Positions 54,176-64,000 are shown, numbered from the stretch's first letter. The stretch: 64,000 bases of DNA from Lingula anatina (GCF_001039355.2 NW_019775857.1:809586-873585); one strand, 5' to 3'. Made by a program: numbers and translations. Notes: generated from the letters alone by a model not told the origin.

Positions 54176-55627
54176 ATGGCATCATACGACGGCTCTACAG
54201 ACGAGTTAAAAAGGGAGAGATGCATTCAGGAGCTGGCCGCTTTAATCCAAAATGGCGAAATTGATTATCCTTTCAAGAAGTTTTACCTTCAAAAGGAGAA
54301 TTTGATTCAGAGCTTCCATGAACTAAAGGCGTATCGATTTTCTGGCCGTGAGTATGATTCAAACTTTGAATCGCCATTTAGATTGATCCATAATCCTTCA
54401 CATGATGCTTCCGACCCAAATTTTATGGATGACACTGCTAGGAAGCCCAGGCAGTATCGTCTGCTACTAATGGACGACGATGAAGAATATATATACTTCA
54501 ACTTTACAATAATGTCGGACTATTTCCAGGAACATGTGCGAGTTCGGGCCAAGCGTTCCGATATGCGTTGGTCGCCCATGGAAGCGTGGTTGACAAAAGG
54601 AGCAGAGGCAATAAGGGAGGCTTTGCAACGCGCGTCAAGAAGCTATAAAGCCCCCATGTTCAGGACGCAGTCAAAATGTTTGAGAGACTTGTTCAGCTCA
54701 CGGGTGACAATGGCACACGAAGACCGCCGGGTAACAACGGTGTCTGTGTATGATATTCGGGAAGCTATCTACAGGCTGTGGAGGGGAACTGCAAAAGAGG
54801 CAGCACAGTTCAGACCCACACTAATGGTGGAGCTTGTGAAGCGTTTCAAGTCAACACGTGTGCTTGATTTTTGTGCGGGTTGGGGTGACAGACTAATAGG
54901 GGCCATGGCAGCAGAGGTTGATTTTTACTGCGGAGTGGATCCTAATTCTGAATTAAGTAAAGGCTACGCGGAAATAATACAGACTTTTCAACCGCTAGTG
55001 CCTGGTTTGAAATGTGCACCAGACGACATTAAAGACTTCCGCGGCAACAGGTTATCACGCTTTCATATGATATCACTTCCATTTGAAAAAGACTCCACTC
55101 GCATACCTCGCGCCAATTATGACCTCATATTTACGAGCCCACCATTTTTTAATCTTGAAAAATACTGTGACGAACCGAGCCAGTCTATTAAAGCATATCC
55201 CGAGGTTGATGACTGGTACCACGGATTTTTATTGCCAGCAATGATAAAGGCATGGTCATTACTAAGGGAAGGGGGCTACTGTTGTATTCACTTAAACGAC
55301 TGTCGATCTAGTGATCATTCCATGATTCAGTACACAGAGAGACTGATAAAAGCCATTGAAAAAGAAAAACTTTATTTCCCAGGTGCTTTTTACCTAGGGG
55401 TTATTGGAACTATTCCGTCCTACAAGAAACGCAAGAAAAGTACAAGCTTTCCTCCTGCTCCCCAGGCGAACATTCAGAATATTGAACTCAAACCAAATGG
55501 CCAATGTTTTGACTGGTACCCAAAACATATTCCACACGCTAACAAAATGAATCCGTTTTGTTTTAAGAATACGTGCAGGAAATATATCTTTGCTGAGCCT
55601 ATCTGGGTTTGGAGAAAAAATCAATGA
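54176..55627 (+). CDS. intronless SAM-dependent amino-methyltransferase-like protein
   Basis: One exon encodes 483 residues. The C-terminal half has the Rossmann-like methyltransferase plan: VLDFCAGWGDR (229-239) as the SAM-binding glycine-rich loop, GVDPN (253-257) after the second strand, and FTSPPFF (319-325), which matches the [DNS]PP[YFW] catalytic motif of amino-methyltransferases acting on adenine N6 or cytosine N4 (or glutamine). The SAM loop preceding the SPPF motif fits a DNA or RNA base methyltransferase. The N-terminal 150 residues match nothing I recognise. There is no signal peptide or membrane helix. I chose the ATG at 54176 because its GCCATGG context is strong; the frame opens at 54068, 36 codons earlier. 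Lack of introns and the microbial-looking motifs suggest lateral transfer or retroposition. It is clearly not METTL3/14, whose motif is DPPW. Confidence 0.85.
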   Translation: MASYDGSTDELKRERCIQELAALIQNGEIDYPFKKFYLQKENLIQSFHELKAYRFSGREYDSNFESPFRLIHNPSHDASDPNFMDDTARKPRQYRLLLMDDDEEYIYFNFTIMSDYFQEHVRVRAKRSDMRWSPMEAWLTKGAEAIREALQRASRSYKAPMFRTQSKCLRDLFSSRVTMAHEDRRVTTVSVYDIREAIYRLWRGTAKEAAQFRPTLMVELVKRFKSTRVLDFCAGWGDRLIGAMAAEVDFYCGVDPNSELSKGYAEIIQTFQPLVPGLKCAPDDIKDFRGNRLSRFHMISLPFEKDSTRIPRANYDLIFTSPPFFNLEKYCDEPSQSIKAYPEVDDWYHGFLLPAMIKAWSLLREGGYCCIHLNDCRSSDHSMIQYTERLIKAIEKEKLYFPGAFYLGVIGTIPSYKKRKKSTSFPPAPQANIQNIELKPNGQCFDWYPKHIPHANKMNPFCFKNTCRKYIFAEPIWVWRKNQ

Positions 55628-56220
55628 AATAGTACTTTTATGTATGTGAATGGCATCTTCGATTTTATAGTTGAAATGGGTAAACAGTAGAATATCGGTG
55701 AGAAATACTCATTTAGAACTTTAAATGGGTTTTCCTTCAAGCTTATAATCAGGTTTGTTTTTTAAATCGGTTTGTTCGAAACTGCCAATTTAAGGTCAAT
55801 TGACTTAAAATGGAAAATCCCTCTCCGTATGCCATTTCAAGCCTCCTTGCATCATCTCGATTTCCGATTTTTTAAACTGCCTAGCCAACTTTGACCATAT
55901 TCAATATGTTAATCATTGACTGATAATTAAACAAAGACCATCGTCAAGTGTCACTCGCAACTTATCGTCCACACTACGTGAAGTGTCACTGCGGTGACAT
56001 CTAAATTCCGCGTGAGATTTAAAATACAGTTTCAAGTACTCTGGGACTCAGTTATTTTTTGTACTTCAGTTAAGTGGATTTTAAGGCGGGTCGAGTAGCA
56101 CATGCGTAGATATTTGACTCGATAAGATGACGGCATTTATAAAGAAAGCAGTGTCGTTACATCATTAAAATTATGCATTTACGTTGGAAAGACAATTTAC
56201 TCAGTGAAAGATGATTGCAT

Positions 56221-56226
56221 AATAAA
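56221..56226 (+). terminator. possible polyadenylation signal of the methyltransferase-like gene
   Basis: AATAAA lies 594 bases past the stop codon. It would imply a moderately long 3' untranslated region; no downstream GU-rich element was singled out. Confidence 0.35.
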
Positions 56227-56253
56227 AAACTGTAGCCTTGAACACAAATCCAA

Positions 56254-56254
<1 letters not shown>

Positions 56255-56292
<38 letters not shown>

Positions 56293-56293
56293 T
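56255..56293. repeat. (ATT)n microsatellite
   Basis: About 13 ATT units occur in a row. Confidence 0.95.
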
Positions 56294-56744
56294 ACATTTT
56301 TAAGTCCAAATATGTTTATCAGACATTGAAGTTATTTCCTTACCAATTTAAGTCAACTATTAAAAAACACTGAAAACATGCAAGAGTCATTAAACAACAG
56401 CTGTAAAATTTCCTAAAATGATAAATCCTAAATCATGTGTACAAGTCCCAGGGAAACTATCACTAAGTAATAAAATTAGAAGTGCATTTCCTTTGTTTGG
56501 TGTTGCTTCAATAAATTCTGGCCTTGCATAGCGTTAGAAACTTAACAAACGGACACAGGAAACATAATAGCGGAGTAGGGAACAAAAGGCAAGACGAAGT
56601 CACATAAATATGGTGGAGCTAAGTTGTAACAGGCGGCGTGGTTATAAACAAACAAGGCAGCAAAGTCTCCACCCAATGCCGTTTCACCCCTAAATTTTCA
56701 TTCTATAATGATTTTTTTTGTTTATTGGTTATTGATTAATAATT

Positions 56745-56912
56745 GATCCTGATCACCACCATAAACTAATCATCTGTTCCTTGGCCCACTTCTGACAGTT
56801 CCTGAAAATTTCATCAAAATCGGTCCATAACTAGTAACTGTAATGTTGCTAACAGACTGACAGATAGACAAGCTAACGGAACCAAAAACATAACCTCCTT
56901 GGCGGAGGTAAA
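56745..56912 (+). mobile_element. RTE-like retroelement 3' tail (or SINE using it)
   Basis: The sequence carries the run TTCCTGAAAATTTCATCAAA, a TCCATAAC segment, an ACAGACTGACAGATAGACAA block and a terminal hairpin ACCTCC-TTGGC-GGAGGT (56893-56909). From memory, this arrangement is the 3' end of RTE-type elements and dependent SINEs in fishes and marine invertebrates. No open frame remains. Confidence 0.55.
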
Positions 56913-57059
56913 AATACTCCTTCTAAGTAACTGGTGAAGTTGTAGGAGGACAGAAGTTATGTGACTGTCATCAGGTCTTAGGACACTAGTTGAGTTATTT
57001 TGAATCTACTGTGCAAATTATATCTTTTATTGAGGGCATCCATAGAGAAGAGAATGGTA

Positions 57060-57600
57060 ATCATCTGAGAGCCTAAAACGTCTGTCGGTACTGCGTTACG
57101 AGGCTAGAAACCGTGTGCTAATCTGCATGAGGTGGGCAAATATTTTAGCAACTAGGGTAAAACTCTGTGCACATGTCTGACCTACCCTCTTCCTGCGAAA
57201 ACTGGTTTGAAGGCTATCTATAATGACTCCCATTGCAGTAGTTCAATGTAGATTTGACAGGGGCATGACTGTAGCGGCGGAGGAGTCACCGAGATGATTT
57301 CTCAGTGATGCAATGTATCTGATGTGAAACATGCATGGTTTAGTAATATGGGGTAGTTGTTTGTCCAAATAAAGAGAGGTGTCCACATAAACATCTAAAT
57401 TCTTAGCATTGTAATTATAAGGACAGGTGATGACCAAGAATTGTCTTTTATTCTTAATCATCAGCCCAGAGGTCTACATGAAAGTCAATTCCACAAAAGC
57501 GTACTATTTCTTTCAAATAGGGTGCATAAATACAAACCGCAGAGGATTCAGGGTATTTCCTTGAGGAACACCTTACGTTAGTTTTGACATACCAGTCAAT
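57060..57600 (-). mobile_element. degraded CR1/L2-like reverse transcriptase fragment
   Basis: Reading the minus strand from about 57575, one finds GVPQGNTLNPL, the conserved GxPQG motif, then FHVDLWADD in place of the usual YADD catalytic box, a stop, then LDVYVDTSL and HITKPCMFHIR..IASLRNHL, which match the thumb region of CR1/L2/jockey-type elements, and further down LNYCNG. Stops and frameshifts break it, so it is a dead remnant. Confidence 0.75.
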
Positions 57601-57970
57601 ATTCGTTCTACTGACAGGCCTGGGTAATCAGACAGAAAGCAATTAAAGAAAGTCAGACAGCGATCGAGTGTGTCATGGGTTTTTACATTCGAGACAGAGC
57701 AACTAGAAATTGAAATTAAATTTTCTGCACACTTGTTTCGAAAATTGCTAAAGGGTAAGGCAAAAAATCTAGATACTACATGATGACCGATCGTGATATT
57801 TACAAAAAGGCTTTTAGTTTCAAATTAGAATTGCCTAATTTGACTATTCTTGAGCTCAAACAGACGTGTTCGCATTAATATGGTTAAATTACGGTAGGAA
57901 ATGCCGCTGAAGGACCTAGATAATTCAGCAATAAGACTGAGTATTTTTTTCTACCCATTCTAGATCCTGT

Positions 57971-57971
<1 letters not shown>

Positions 57972-58015
<44 letters not shown>
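57972..58015. repeat. T44 homopolymer run
   Basis: There are 44 consecutive T. It could be the poly(A) of a minus-strand retroposed sequence, but no such body follows it; its length may also be inexact in the assembly. Confidence 0.9.
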
Positions 58016-58016
<1 letters not shown>

Positions 58017-58269
58017 TTTTTGTTCCATACTCACTGTTATCTGCTGTCTATAATCGGGATTAAAGACACGTCTTTTAAGTGTGGTATCGTGTCTGATAGC
58101 CAATCCTACACCGTCTATTTATCACTTGCTCACACACGCACACACGTATTTAAGCACTTGTATATCACTAAGTGTAAAAATATTTTTTCTATATCAGTAA
58201 AGCGTTAACAACCTTCAGCAGAAACATTTTTTCATTTCAAGTTTACTGAAAGCCATTGTCATTCTGAAA

Positions 58270-60192
58270 ATGTTGGCTTTATTTGAATGCACATTGTTGG
58301 TGTTACTTTATGGTGAAGTGCACGCCAAACCAGTAATTAAGTCATGCACTTATGAAGGTAAGGTCTACAACGTAAACGGGCTGATTATCGACAACCAGTG
58401 TTACTTGGTATATTGTAGTGATGGACACCTAAAGTCTATACTGAAGCCGTCGTGTATACTAAGTCACGACGACTCGATTATAAACAAAGGACAAAAGATT
58501 CTTCATTCTACGCCACCACTAAAAACTACAATGACTACAACATTTTCTCCTGACGGTCTGGGTTGCCGTGTTGGAAATCGCTGGTTTGCGCCCAATAAAA
58601 TTGTGAAAGAGAACCCGTGCACAATAACTTACTGCTACCACGGTGCATTGTCTGTAGCTAGGATGACCACGTGCGACACCCCGGCAATGAAAGCTACGGC
58701 ATTATCATCTCATGCACCAGGGGCCTGTTTTGATGGACGAAAGTGGTACCCATCCGGAACAATCATTCGAAAGGACTGGTGCAGTTCAACCATTTGCTTC
58801 GGAGGACAAACGATAATCGCCGATACTTGGGATTGTGTTCATGGTCGCACACCAGCACCTCCCACGCTTTCCAAAATAACGAGCACTCCACCAATTACTG
58901 TACCACCAACAAAGCCACCAGGTAAAGCAACTACTTTAGCATCGAACACAGAACAACCATCTATACCGCCAAGAATCACTGCACCGACCACAACAACACC
59001 AAGAAAGACGCCAACACCATTACCACCGACCACTACACCCACCACTGTACCACCAACTAGGCCACCAGTTAAAGCAACTACTTTAGCATCGAACACAGCA
59101 GGGCCAACTATGCCACAACAGACCACTCCACCGGCCACGATAACACCAAGCAACCTGCCAACACCACCACCACCGACCACAACGTCAACCCATTCCCCGG
59201 GCTCATGCTTTTTTCAGGGCAGATGGTACAATAAGTTTGATGTTGTAGAGAGTCGCCACTGTGTCACACTCGTTTGCTTAGGTAGTGTCGTGTTTTATGA
59301 TTATCACAATCTCTACGAATGCGGGTATGGGACCACCGCAAGATACCCGCCAACACCATTCCTATTGACCCCTACACCCACCCCTGCACCCCCTACCAAG
59401 CCACCAGCTAAAGTTACTGCTTCACCATCGAACACAGAACGGCCATCTATACCGTCAAGAACCATCGCACCGACCACAACAACACCAAGAAAGCAGCCAA
59501 TACCATCGCCGCCCACCACTCCACCCACCACTGTACCACCAACTAAACCAGCAGTTAAAGCAACTACTTCAGCATCGAAGAAAGCAGGGCCAACTATGCC
59601 CCAACAGACCACTCCGCCGGCCACGATAAAACCAAGCAACCTGCCAAAACAAGCCCCACTGACCGTTCCAACCACCTCTGTATCCCCAACCAAGCCACCA
59701 GTTAAAGCAATTACTTTAGCATCGAACACAGAACGGCCATCTGTACCGTCAAGAATCATCGCACCGACCAGAACAACACCAAGAAAGCCGCCAATACCAT
59801 CACCACCGACCACTCCACCCACAACTGTACCACTAACTAAGCCACCAGTTAAAGCACCTACTTCAGCATCAAACACAGCAGGGCCAACTATGACCCAACA
59901 GACCACTCCGCCGGCCACGATAACACCAAGCAACCTGCCAACACCATCACCACCGACCACAACGTCAACCAATTCCCCGGGCTCATGCTTTTTTCAGGGC
60001 AGATGGTACAAAAAGTTTGATGTTGTAGAGAGACGCCACTGTGTCACAATCTTTTGCTTAGGTAGTATCGTGTTTCATGATTATCACAATCTCTACGAAT
60101 GCGGGTATGGGACCACCGCAAGATACCCGCCAACACCATTCCTATTGACCCCTACACCCTCCCCTGCACCCCCTACCAAGCCACCAGCTTAA
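58270..60192 (+). CDS. secreted Pro/Thr-rich protein with four-cysteine modules (truncated)
   Basis: The 640-residue open frame starts with a signal peptide (about 1-19). Five short modules with the pattern C-x(n)-[WY]-x(n)-C-x(4)-C-x(n)-C follow, for example CRVGNRWFAP, CFDGRKWYP and twice CFFQGRWY; these resemble half von Willebrand type C or similar extracellular modules. Between them are mucin-like Pro/Thr linkers built from a roughly 48-residue repeat (PSNTERPS / TPRKPP / PPTKPPVKA), likely heavily O-glycosylated. A structural, mucosal or matrix role is plausible, but no named family is recognised. The frame stops at TAA 60190-60192, where the paralogous unit 780 bases earlier has AAA, so the stop looks like a recent nonsense change. 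The gene is intronless as far as visible. Confidence 0.75.
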   Translation: MLALFECTLLVLLYGEVHAKPVIKSCTYEGKVYNVNGLIIDNQCYLVYCSDGHLKSILKPSCILSHDDSIINKGQKILHSTPPLKTTMTTTFSPDGLGCRVGNRWFAPNKIVKENPCTITYCYHGALSVARMTTCDTPAMKATALSSHAPGACFDGRKWYPSGTIIRKDWCSSTICFGGQTIIADTWDCVHGRTPAPPTLSKITSTPPITVPPTKPPGKATTLASNTEQPSIPPRITAPTTTTPRKTPTPLPPTTTPTTVPPTRPPVKATTLASNTAGPTMPQQTTPPATITPSNLPTPPPPTTTSTHSPGSCFFQGRWYNKFDVVESRHCVTLVCLGSVVFYDYHNLYECGYGTTARYPPTPFLLTPTPTPAPPTKPPAKVTASPSNTERPSIPSRTIAPTTTTPRKQPIPSPPTTPPTTVPPTKPAVKATTSASKKAGPTMPQQTTPPATIKPSNLPKQAPLTVPTTSVSPTKPPVKAITLASNTERPSVPSRIIAPTRTTPRKPPIPSPPTTPPTTVPLTKPPVKAPTSASNTAGPTMTQQTTPPATITPSNLPTPSPPTTTSTNSPGSCFFQGRWYKKFDVVERRHCVTIFCLGSIVFHDYHNLYECGYGTTARYPPTPFLLTPTPSPAPPTKPPA

Positions 60193-60660
60193 GTTACTGC
60201 TTTTCCATCGAACACAGAACGGCCATCTATACCGTCAAGAACCATCGCACCGACCACAACAACACCAAGAAAGCCGCCAATACCATCGCTGCCGACCACT
60301 CCACCCACAACTGTACCCCCAACCAAGCCACCAGTTAAAGCAACTACTTCAGCATAAAACACAGTACTGTCATCTATGCTGCAAAAATCTGCGCCGCAGA
60401 CTACCAAAACACCAAGCAAGCCGCCAACACCTTCACCACCGACATTAGCGTCAACCTGGTGTTTCTTTGACGGCAGGTGGTACCATGATAAAGCTTTTGT
60501 AGAGAAAAAGGAATGCAGCATTGCCTTTTGTCATCGTGGTGCCGTGTTGTATTTTGCAGATTATAATATGTATCAGTATAAATGCTTGTCTGGTAGCTAC
60601 AACAGTTTCACCAGACCACCCCCTACAACCATTAATCCTGTTAGTCCACCCGATTTTGGA
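59201..60660 (+). repeat. 780-bp tandem coding duplication
   Basis: The block starting GCTCATGCTTTTTTCAGGGC at 59201 recurs at 59981, and shared landmarks keep an offset of 780 bases (260 codons). The second unit runs on past the stop into related sequence up to about 60360 before diverging. Inside are smaller units of about 144 bp, seen at 58912, 59056, 59398, 59543, 59692, 59836, 60178 and 60323. Confidence 0.9.
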
Positions 60661-60666
60661 CTTTAA
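60193..60666 (+). pseudogene. continuation of the cysteine-module gene behind two in-frame stops
   Basis: Past the stop at 60190 the same frame continues with the Pro/Thr repeat, meets a second stop at 60355-60357 (where paralogous units have TCG or TCA), then encodes a sixth cysteine module (CFFDGRWY ... YKC) and a Pro-rich end closed by TAA at 60664-60666. The conserved module shows that this was coding until recently. It is either a decayed 3' end, a null allele, or part of an alternatively spliced form. Confidence 0.7.
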
Positions 60667-60789
60667 AGTGACAAATAATAGCAACCTGTGGGGCAGTTAG
60701 TGCTAACAATATTAAGAACACTGAAATGTACTGTTATAAGGATCGGCTAATTGCAATGAAAATGACAAAAAAGAAAAGTATTTTTTTAA

Positions 60790-60791
<2 letters not shown>

Positions 60792-60829
<38 letters not shown>
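60792..60829. repeat. (CA)n microsatellite
   Basis: About 18 CA units occur without interruption. Confidence 0.95.
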
Positions 60830-60832
<3 letters not shown>

Positions 60833-60989
60833 GACTCTCTCTCAATTAGTAAAAAAAGGTTACAATATTGCAGTTACAATATTGCATAAAGGGTAAAAGG
60901 TAGAGATTGACAATTCATGTTGTAAAACTTACAATTGAAATACTAGGAGGTATATCATTAGCTTGTTGCTTGTCAATTAAGTTGTAATA

Positions 60990-63120
60990 TGCGATCAATA
61001 TTTTCCCATTTTCTTTTAACATGTTGTTGTTTTTTGTCGGTATACATATATAAAGAATATAAACAAATATTTCTTTAATAATAAACATATTGTCTAATTT
61101 CTTCCCATGTTGGGATTTCTGTTTTTGTTCTACATATACTAATATATTTCTTAATTATTAAGATAAATAAATAAAAACCTTTTATATCATTTGCTTCCAC
61201 AAGCCCGAGTATAAAAACCTCGGGAGATCTCTCAATTACAACACCTAAAGTATTTTTACGGAACAAATGCCACACATCCAAACATTCTGTACGTGAGGCC
61301 AATCCCAGAAAACGTGAAGAATAGTTTCCCTGGCAGCATTACAAAATCCATACTGTTCTGATTTTTTAAAAATTTTTATAAGATAGACATTCGTACTGAA
61401 TATTCTGTGATTTATTCTAAATAAAGCGTCTGCAGTTTCGTGTCATCTGTTTCTTGGAAAGGGGATCTAAATATTAGTTGCCAATCGTCATTACTTAAGG
61501 ACTTTTTAATATTCTCTTGCCATTTACCTTTACTTTTGTTTGGTGATATAGAGTGGCCTTGAAGGAATTTTCTGTAGAAGTATCTGGATGGTTTGGTAAC
61601 TTTTTTAATCGAGTCAATTATTTCGCGGGATACGGTGTGTAATTTTCTTCCATAAGTAGAGATAGTTTTACGCCATTCAGATGGTATGCTCTTTTGAATA
61701 CTCAAGTATTGTAGAAAGTTAGCGTTTAGGTTGAATTTTTCGTTGAGTTCCTCTAGAGAGAGGAAATTTCCAACATTATTTATAATATCATTATTGTAGA
61801 AAATACCATTTTTACACCATCTTTTATGGAAGATTTTTCATTTGTTTTAATTTTTGAATTTTTCCATAATGGTTGTGATAAGATTTCTTCTGGGGTTATA
61901 CTGGGGCTTTCCTGAATCTCACTCAAAGAATCAATAACGTTTTGCCAAGTGGGTTATTAGTTGCTTTTATGGTTTTTAATCCACCTTTTGTCAAGGTCCA
62001 CATTTTATGGCCCCCGATTTCTGACAGTTCACTGAGGAAAAGCACTTTCCACTTGCTTTTGTTTTCTTCATCCAAAAGTCTTTTTAGCCATGAAAGTTTT
62101 AGTGCCTTAGTAAAAAGTTTTAATTGTGGTACCTTAAGCCCTCCATCTTCGTAATCAGACACTATTGTTGCTCGTTTGTTTTGTCTCTTTTCCCATTCGT
62201 GATAAAGTTAAATATGTTTGTATCTATAGTTTTAAAGATGTGATCTGGGAGGTCTGGCAGGGCAGTTAGTATATGCACCAAGATAGGAAATATTAAAGTT
62301 TTAACCACTGTTACCTTTCCTATTATTGAAAGATTTCTCAAGGACCAAACTTCCAAGATATTTTTTATTTTTTCAATTTTTTCTATAAAGTTAATTTCAC
62401 AATGGTTACTTTTTTTCAATTCGTATTTATACCAAGTAACTTAAATGTACATTCATGATTCCATTTGTTTTCTTTTTCAGTTTTGATCTTTTCGTAACAT
62501 CCTCTCTTGGCCCCAATCCATATTGCTTCTGTTTTTTCGAGATTGGCTCTCATGATGCAGACTCGAGCATTCCGAGAATGCAGTGATTAAGTGGAGGGCC
62601 CTGTTCAAGGAGAACTCGTCGTCTCCCAGTATAAGAGTTGTATCATCTCTTTATAACTTCTTGATCTGCATAAGACGTAATAAGAAACTCCGTATTGTTT
62701 ATATTAATTCCTTTTACATCAGGCTCTATCTTAATTGTGGCCGAGAAAATTTCTAGACAAAGAATAAAAAGATATGGGGACAAGGGGTCTCCCTGTCTTA
62801 CACCCTTTTTTATTATAAAGAACTCCGAAAGATGTCCGTTATTTTGTATCGAAGAGGAGATATCCGTGTATAAGGTTTTAACCCACTGTATCATGGTGCG
62901 ACCGAAATTAAAGAAGAATAAAGTTTCAAATATGAAGTTCCATTCTACATGTAAGGAACAAATGCCTTTTCATAATCGAGGAGAAGTAGTAATCCGGGAA
63001 TTTGAGCCCCACGTTATTCCTCAAAATAGTGCTTATTCTAACCATTCATGCAACATTTCTGTTGACCCGGTATACAACCCACAACAGGATCATAGTCCGT
63101 CGGCGTTAAAACCCTAGATG
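60990..63120 (-). mobile_element. 5'-truncated L1/Tx1-like non-LTR retrotransposon, inactive
   Basis: Read on the minus strand from about 63120, the piece encodes reverse-transcriptase blocks in order: PGLLLLLDYEKAF (around 62960-63000), IQWVKTLY, KKGVRQGDPLSPYLF (62760-62815), and the YAD catalytic box near 62670. Downstream come NLSIIGKVTVVKTL, GGLKVPQL and SPFQETDDTKLQ, which fit the C-terminal part of L1/Tx1-type ORF2. Several frame changes and stops separate the blocks, and a short insertion disrupts the catalytic box. The endonuclease half is missing. Plus-strand open frames across it are antisense shadows. Confidence 0.85.
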
Positions 63121-64000
63121 ACTGCACGAGATTATATCTAGCAAATAGACGGGGGTGGAGAAAGAAGGGACAGATGTGTCTGATCAGTTTTCGAAACTAA
63201 TAACATCCTGCAAGTAAAGATACAGGGGGATAAAGTGAAAGACCTTACGACATAAAAAAATCATATTAGTCAAAGTAATCTTTCACAAAGATGCTATCAC
63301 AACCCAATTCTTTGTATTCATACTCCGATGTCACAAGTATTTAATTATATTCGAACGCAAATAAAAACTTTTAATTATGAAACGTAAATTACGAACTGAT
63401 GCGTACAAATTATTTTAAATCGGGAAAACATACTAAACGATAATACTAGTATTATACTGTGTGAGTGCTCTAGTTTCCACAATAACATCTTACTTTATCA
63501 GCCAGGCAATTAGGCTATATTTAATTCCGAATTAAGACTATCTAAATCATTGGAATTAATCATGAATCTAACTACCTAACATACAACCGGAACAAAGGGA
63601 TTCTTACGCAGGATATTGCACGGACAGGGAAACTCGGTCTTTACCCAGTAAATACTGTACAGTAAGATACTCGTAACACATCTTATAAAATAACTAAATG
63701 AACTAAAATAACTAATGAGCAGATAATTAAAAATAAAAATCTAATTTTAACAAAAAACCGAAATGAAAATAAAGTCAGCTTCATTTTTTGAAGGTACATC
63801 ATAAGCTGTTGAGTACATGAAACTATTAAACCCAGCATTTTAAATTTTACACAACCAATTGGGATCCTACACTTACCCACCAACGTTTGACTACAAAAAC
63901 ATATGCACCCAGTAAATATCAACTGACCTCGACGCAGCTTTCCTTATTCAACCTAACGTTACACGCGTTTTTTAAGACAACCTTCTACATGAGACTACTG
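63121..64000. other. right edge, nothing recognised
   Basis: AT-rich sequence with one short minus-strand frame (63683-63922) lacking any recognisable motif. Confidence 0.5.

Noticed and set aside
58839-60521. Val/Gly-rich minus-strand open frames up to 219 codons
   Set aside because: They are antisense shadows of the Pro/Thr repeats on the plus strand.
62695-63117. 140-codon plus-strand open frame
   Set aside because: It is antisense to the reverse transcriptase of the L1/Tx1-like element.
1-64000. CRISPR array, operons or phage-type gene clusters
   Set aside because: No spaced direct repeats and no compact gene strings are present; the sequence is an intron-bearing animal genome.

Overview
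This is a eukaryotic, AT-rich window carrying five recognisable protein genes, long introns, many microsatellites and several kinds of mobile-element debris. The gene content (a rhodopsin-like receptor, a neuroligin-like adhesion protein with a cytoplasmic tail, a phospholipase B1-type lipase) points to an animal. The mix of L1/Tx1-like, CR1/L2-like and RTE-like retroelement pieces, PIF/Harbinger-like MITEs and two near-identical haplotype copies joined by one N fits a highly heterozygous marine invertebrate such as a hemichordate, amphioxus, echinoderm or mollusc. I cannot fix the phylum from sequence alone.

Layout. At 1.0-2.2 kb on the minus strand lies a class A GPCR whose whole coding region is in one exon. 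From 2.2 to 21 kb I recognise no gene; the stretch holds a 158-bp tandem duplication, two MITE-like inverted-repeat elements and simple repeats. At 21.06-30.06 kb on the plus strand, 13 exons with consistent GT-AG junctions and phases assemble into a 402-residue secreted SGNH lipase of the phospholipase B1 family. Facing it tail to tail, at 46.45-32.17 kb on the minus strand, four exons assemble into a 741-residue neuroligin-like protein: signal peptide, esterase domain lacking the nucleophilic serine, membrane helix and a tail ending T-D-V.

Just upstream of that gene, 1.85 kb is repeated almost perfectly on either side of a single N (47878). This looks like two haplotypes placed in tandem, not a real gene duplication. 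After a gene-poor stretch (49.7-54.1 kb) comes an intronless plus-strand gene for a 483-residue amino-methyltransferase-like protein with a microbial-looking motif set. Degraded RTE-like and CR1/L2-like pieces follow, then a plus-strand gene for a secreted, Pro/Thr-rich protein with small four-cysteine modules, cut short by an in-frame stop within a 780-bp duplicated unit. The window closes with a 5'-truncated, broken L1/Tx1-like retrotransposon on the minus strand.

The genes are not an operon and nothing shows they act in one pathway. The receptor and the neuroligin-like protein both end in residues that fit class I PDZ ligands, which hints at synaptic or junctional scaffolding but is only an inference. 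The most unusual item is the methyltransferase-like gene; the next are the neuroligin-like protein, the stop-interrupted cysteine-module protein and the receptor without a DRY motif.
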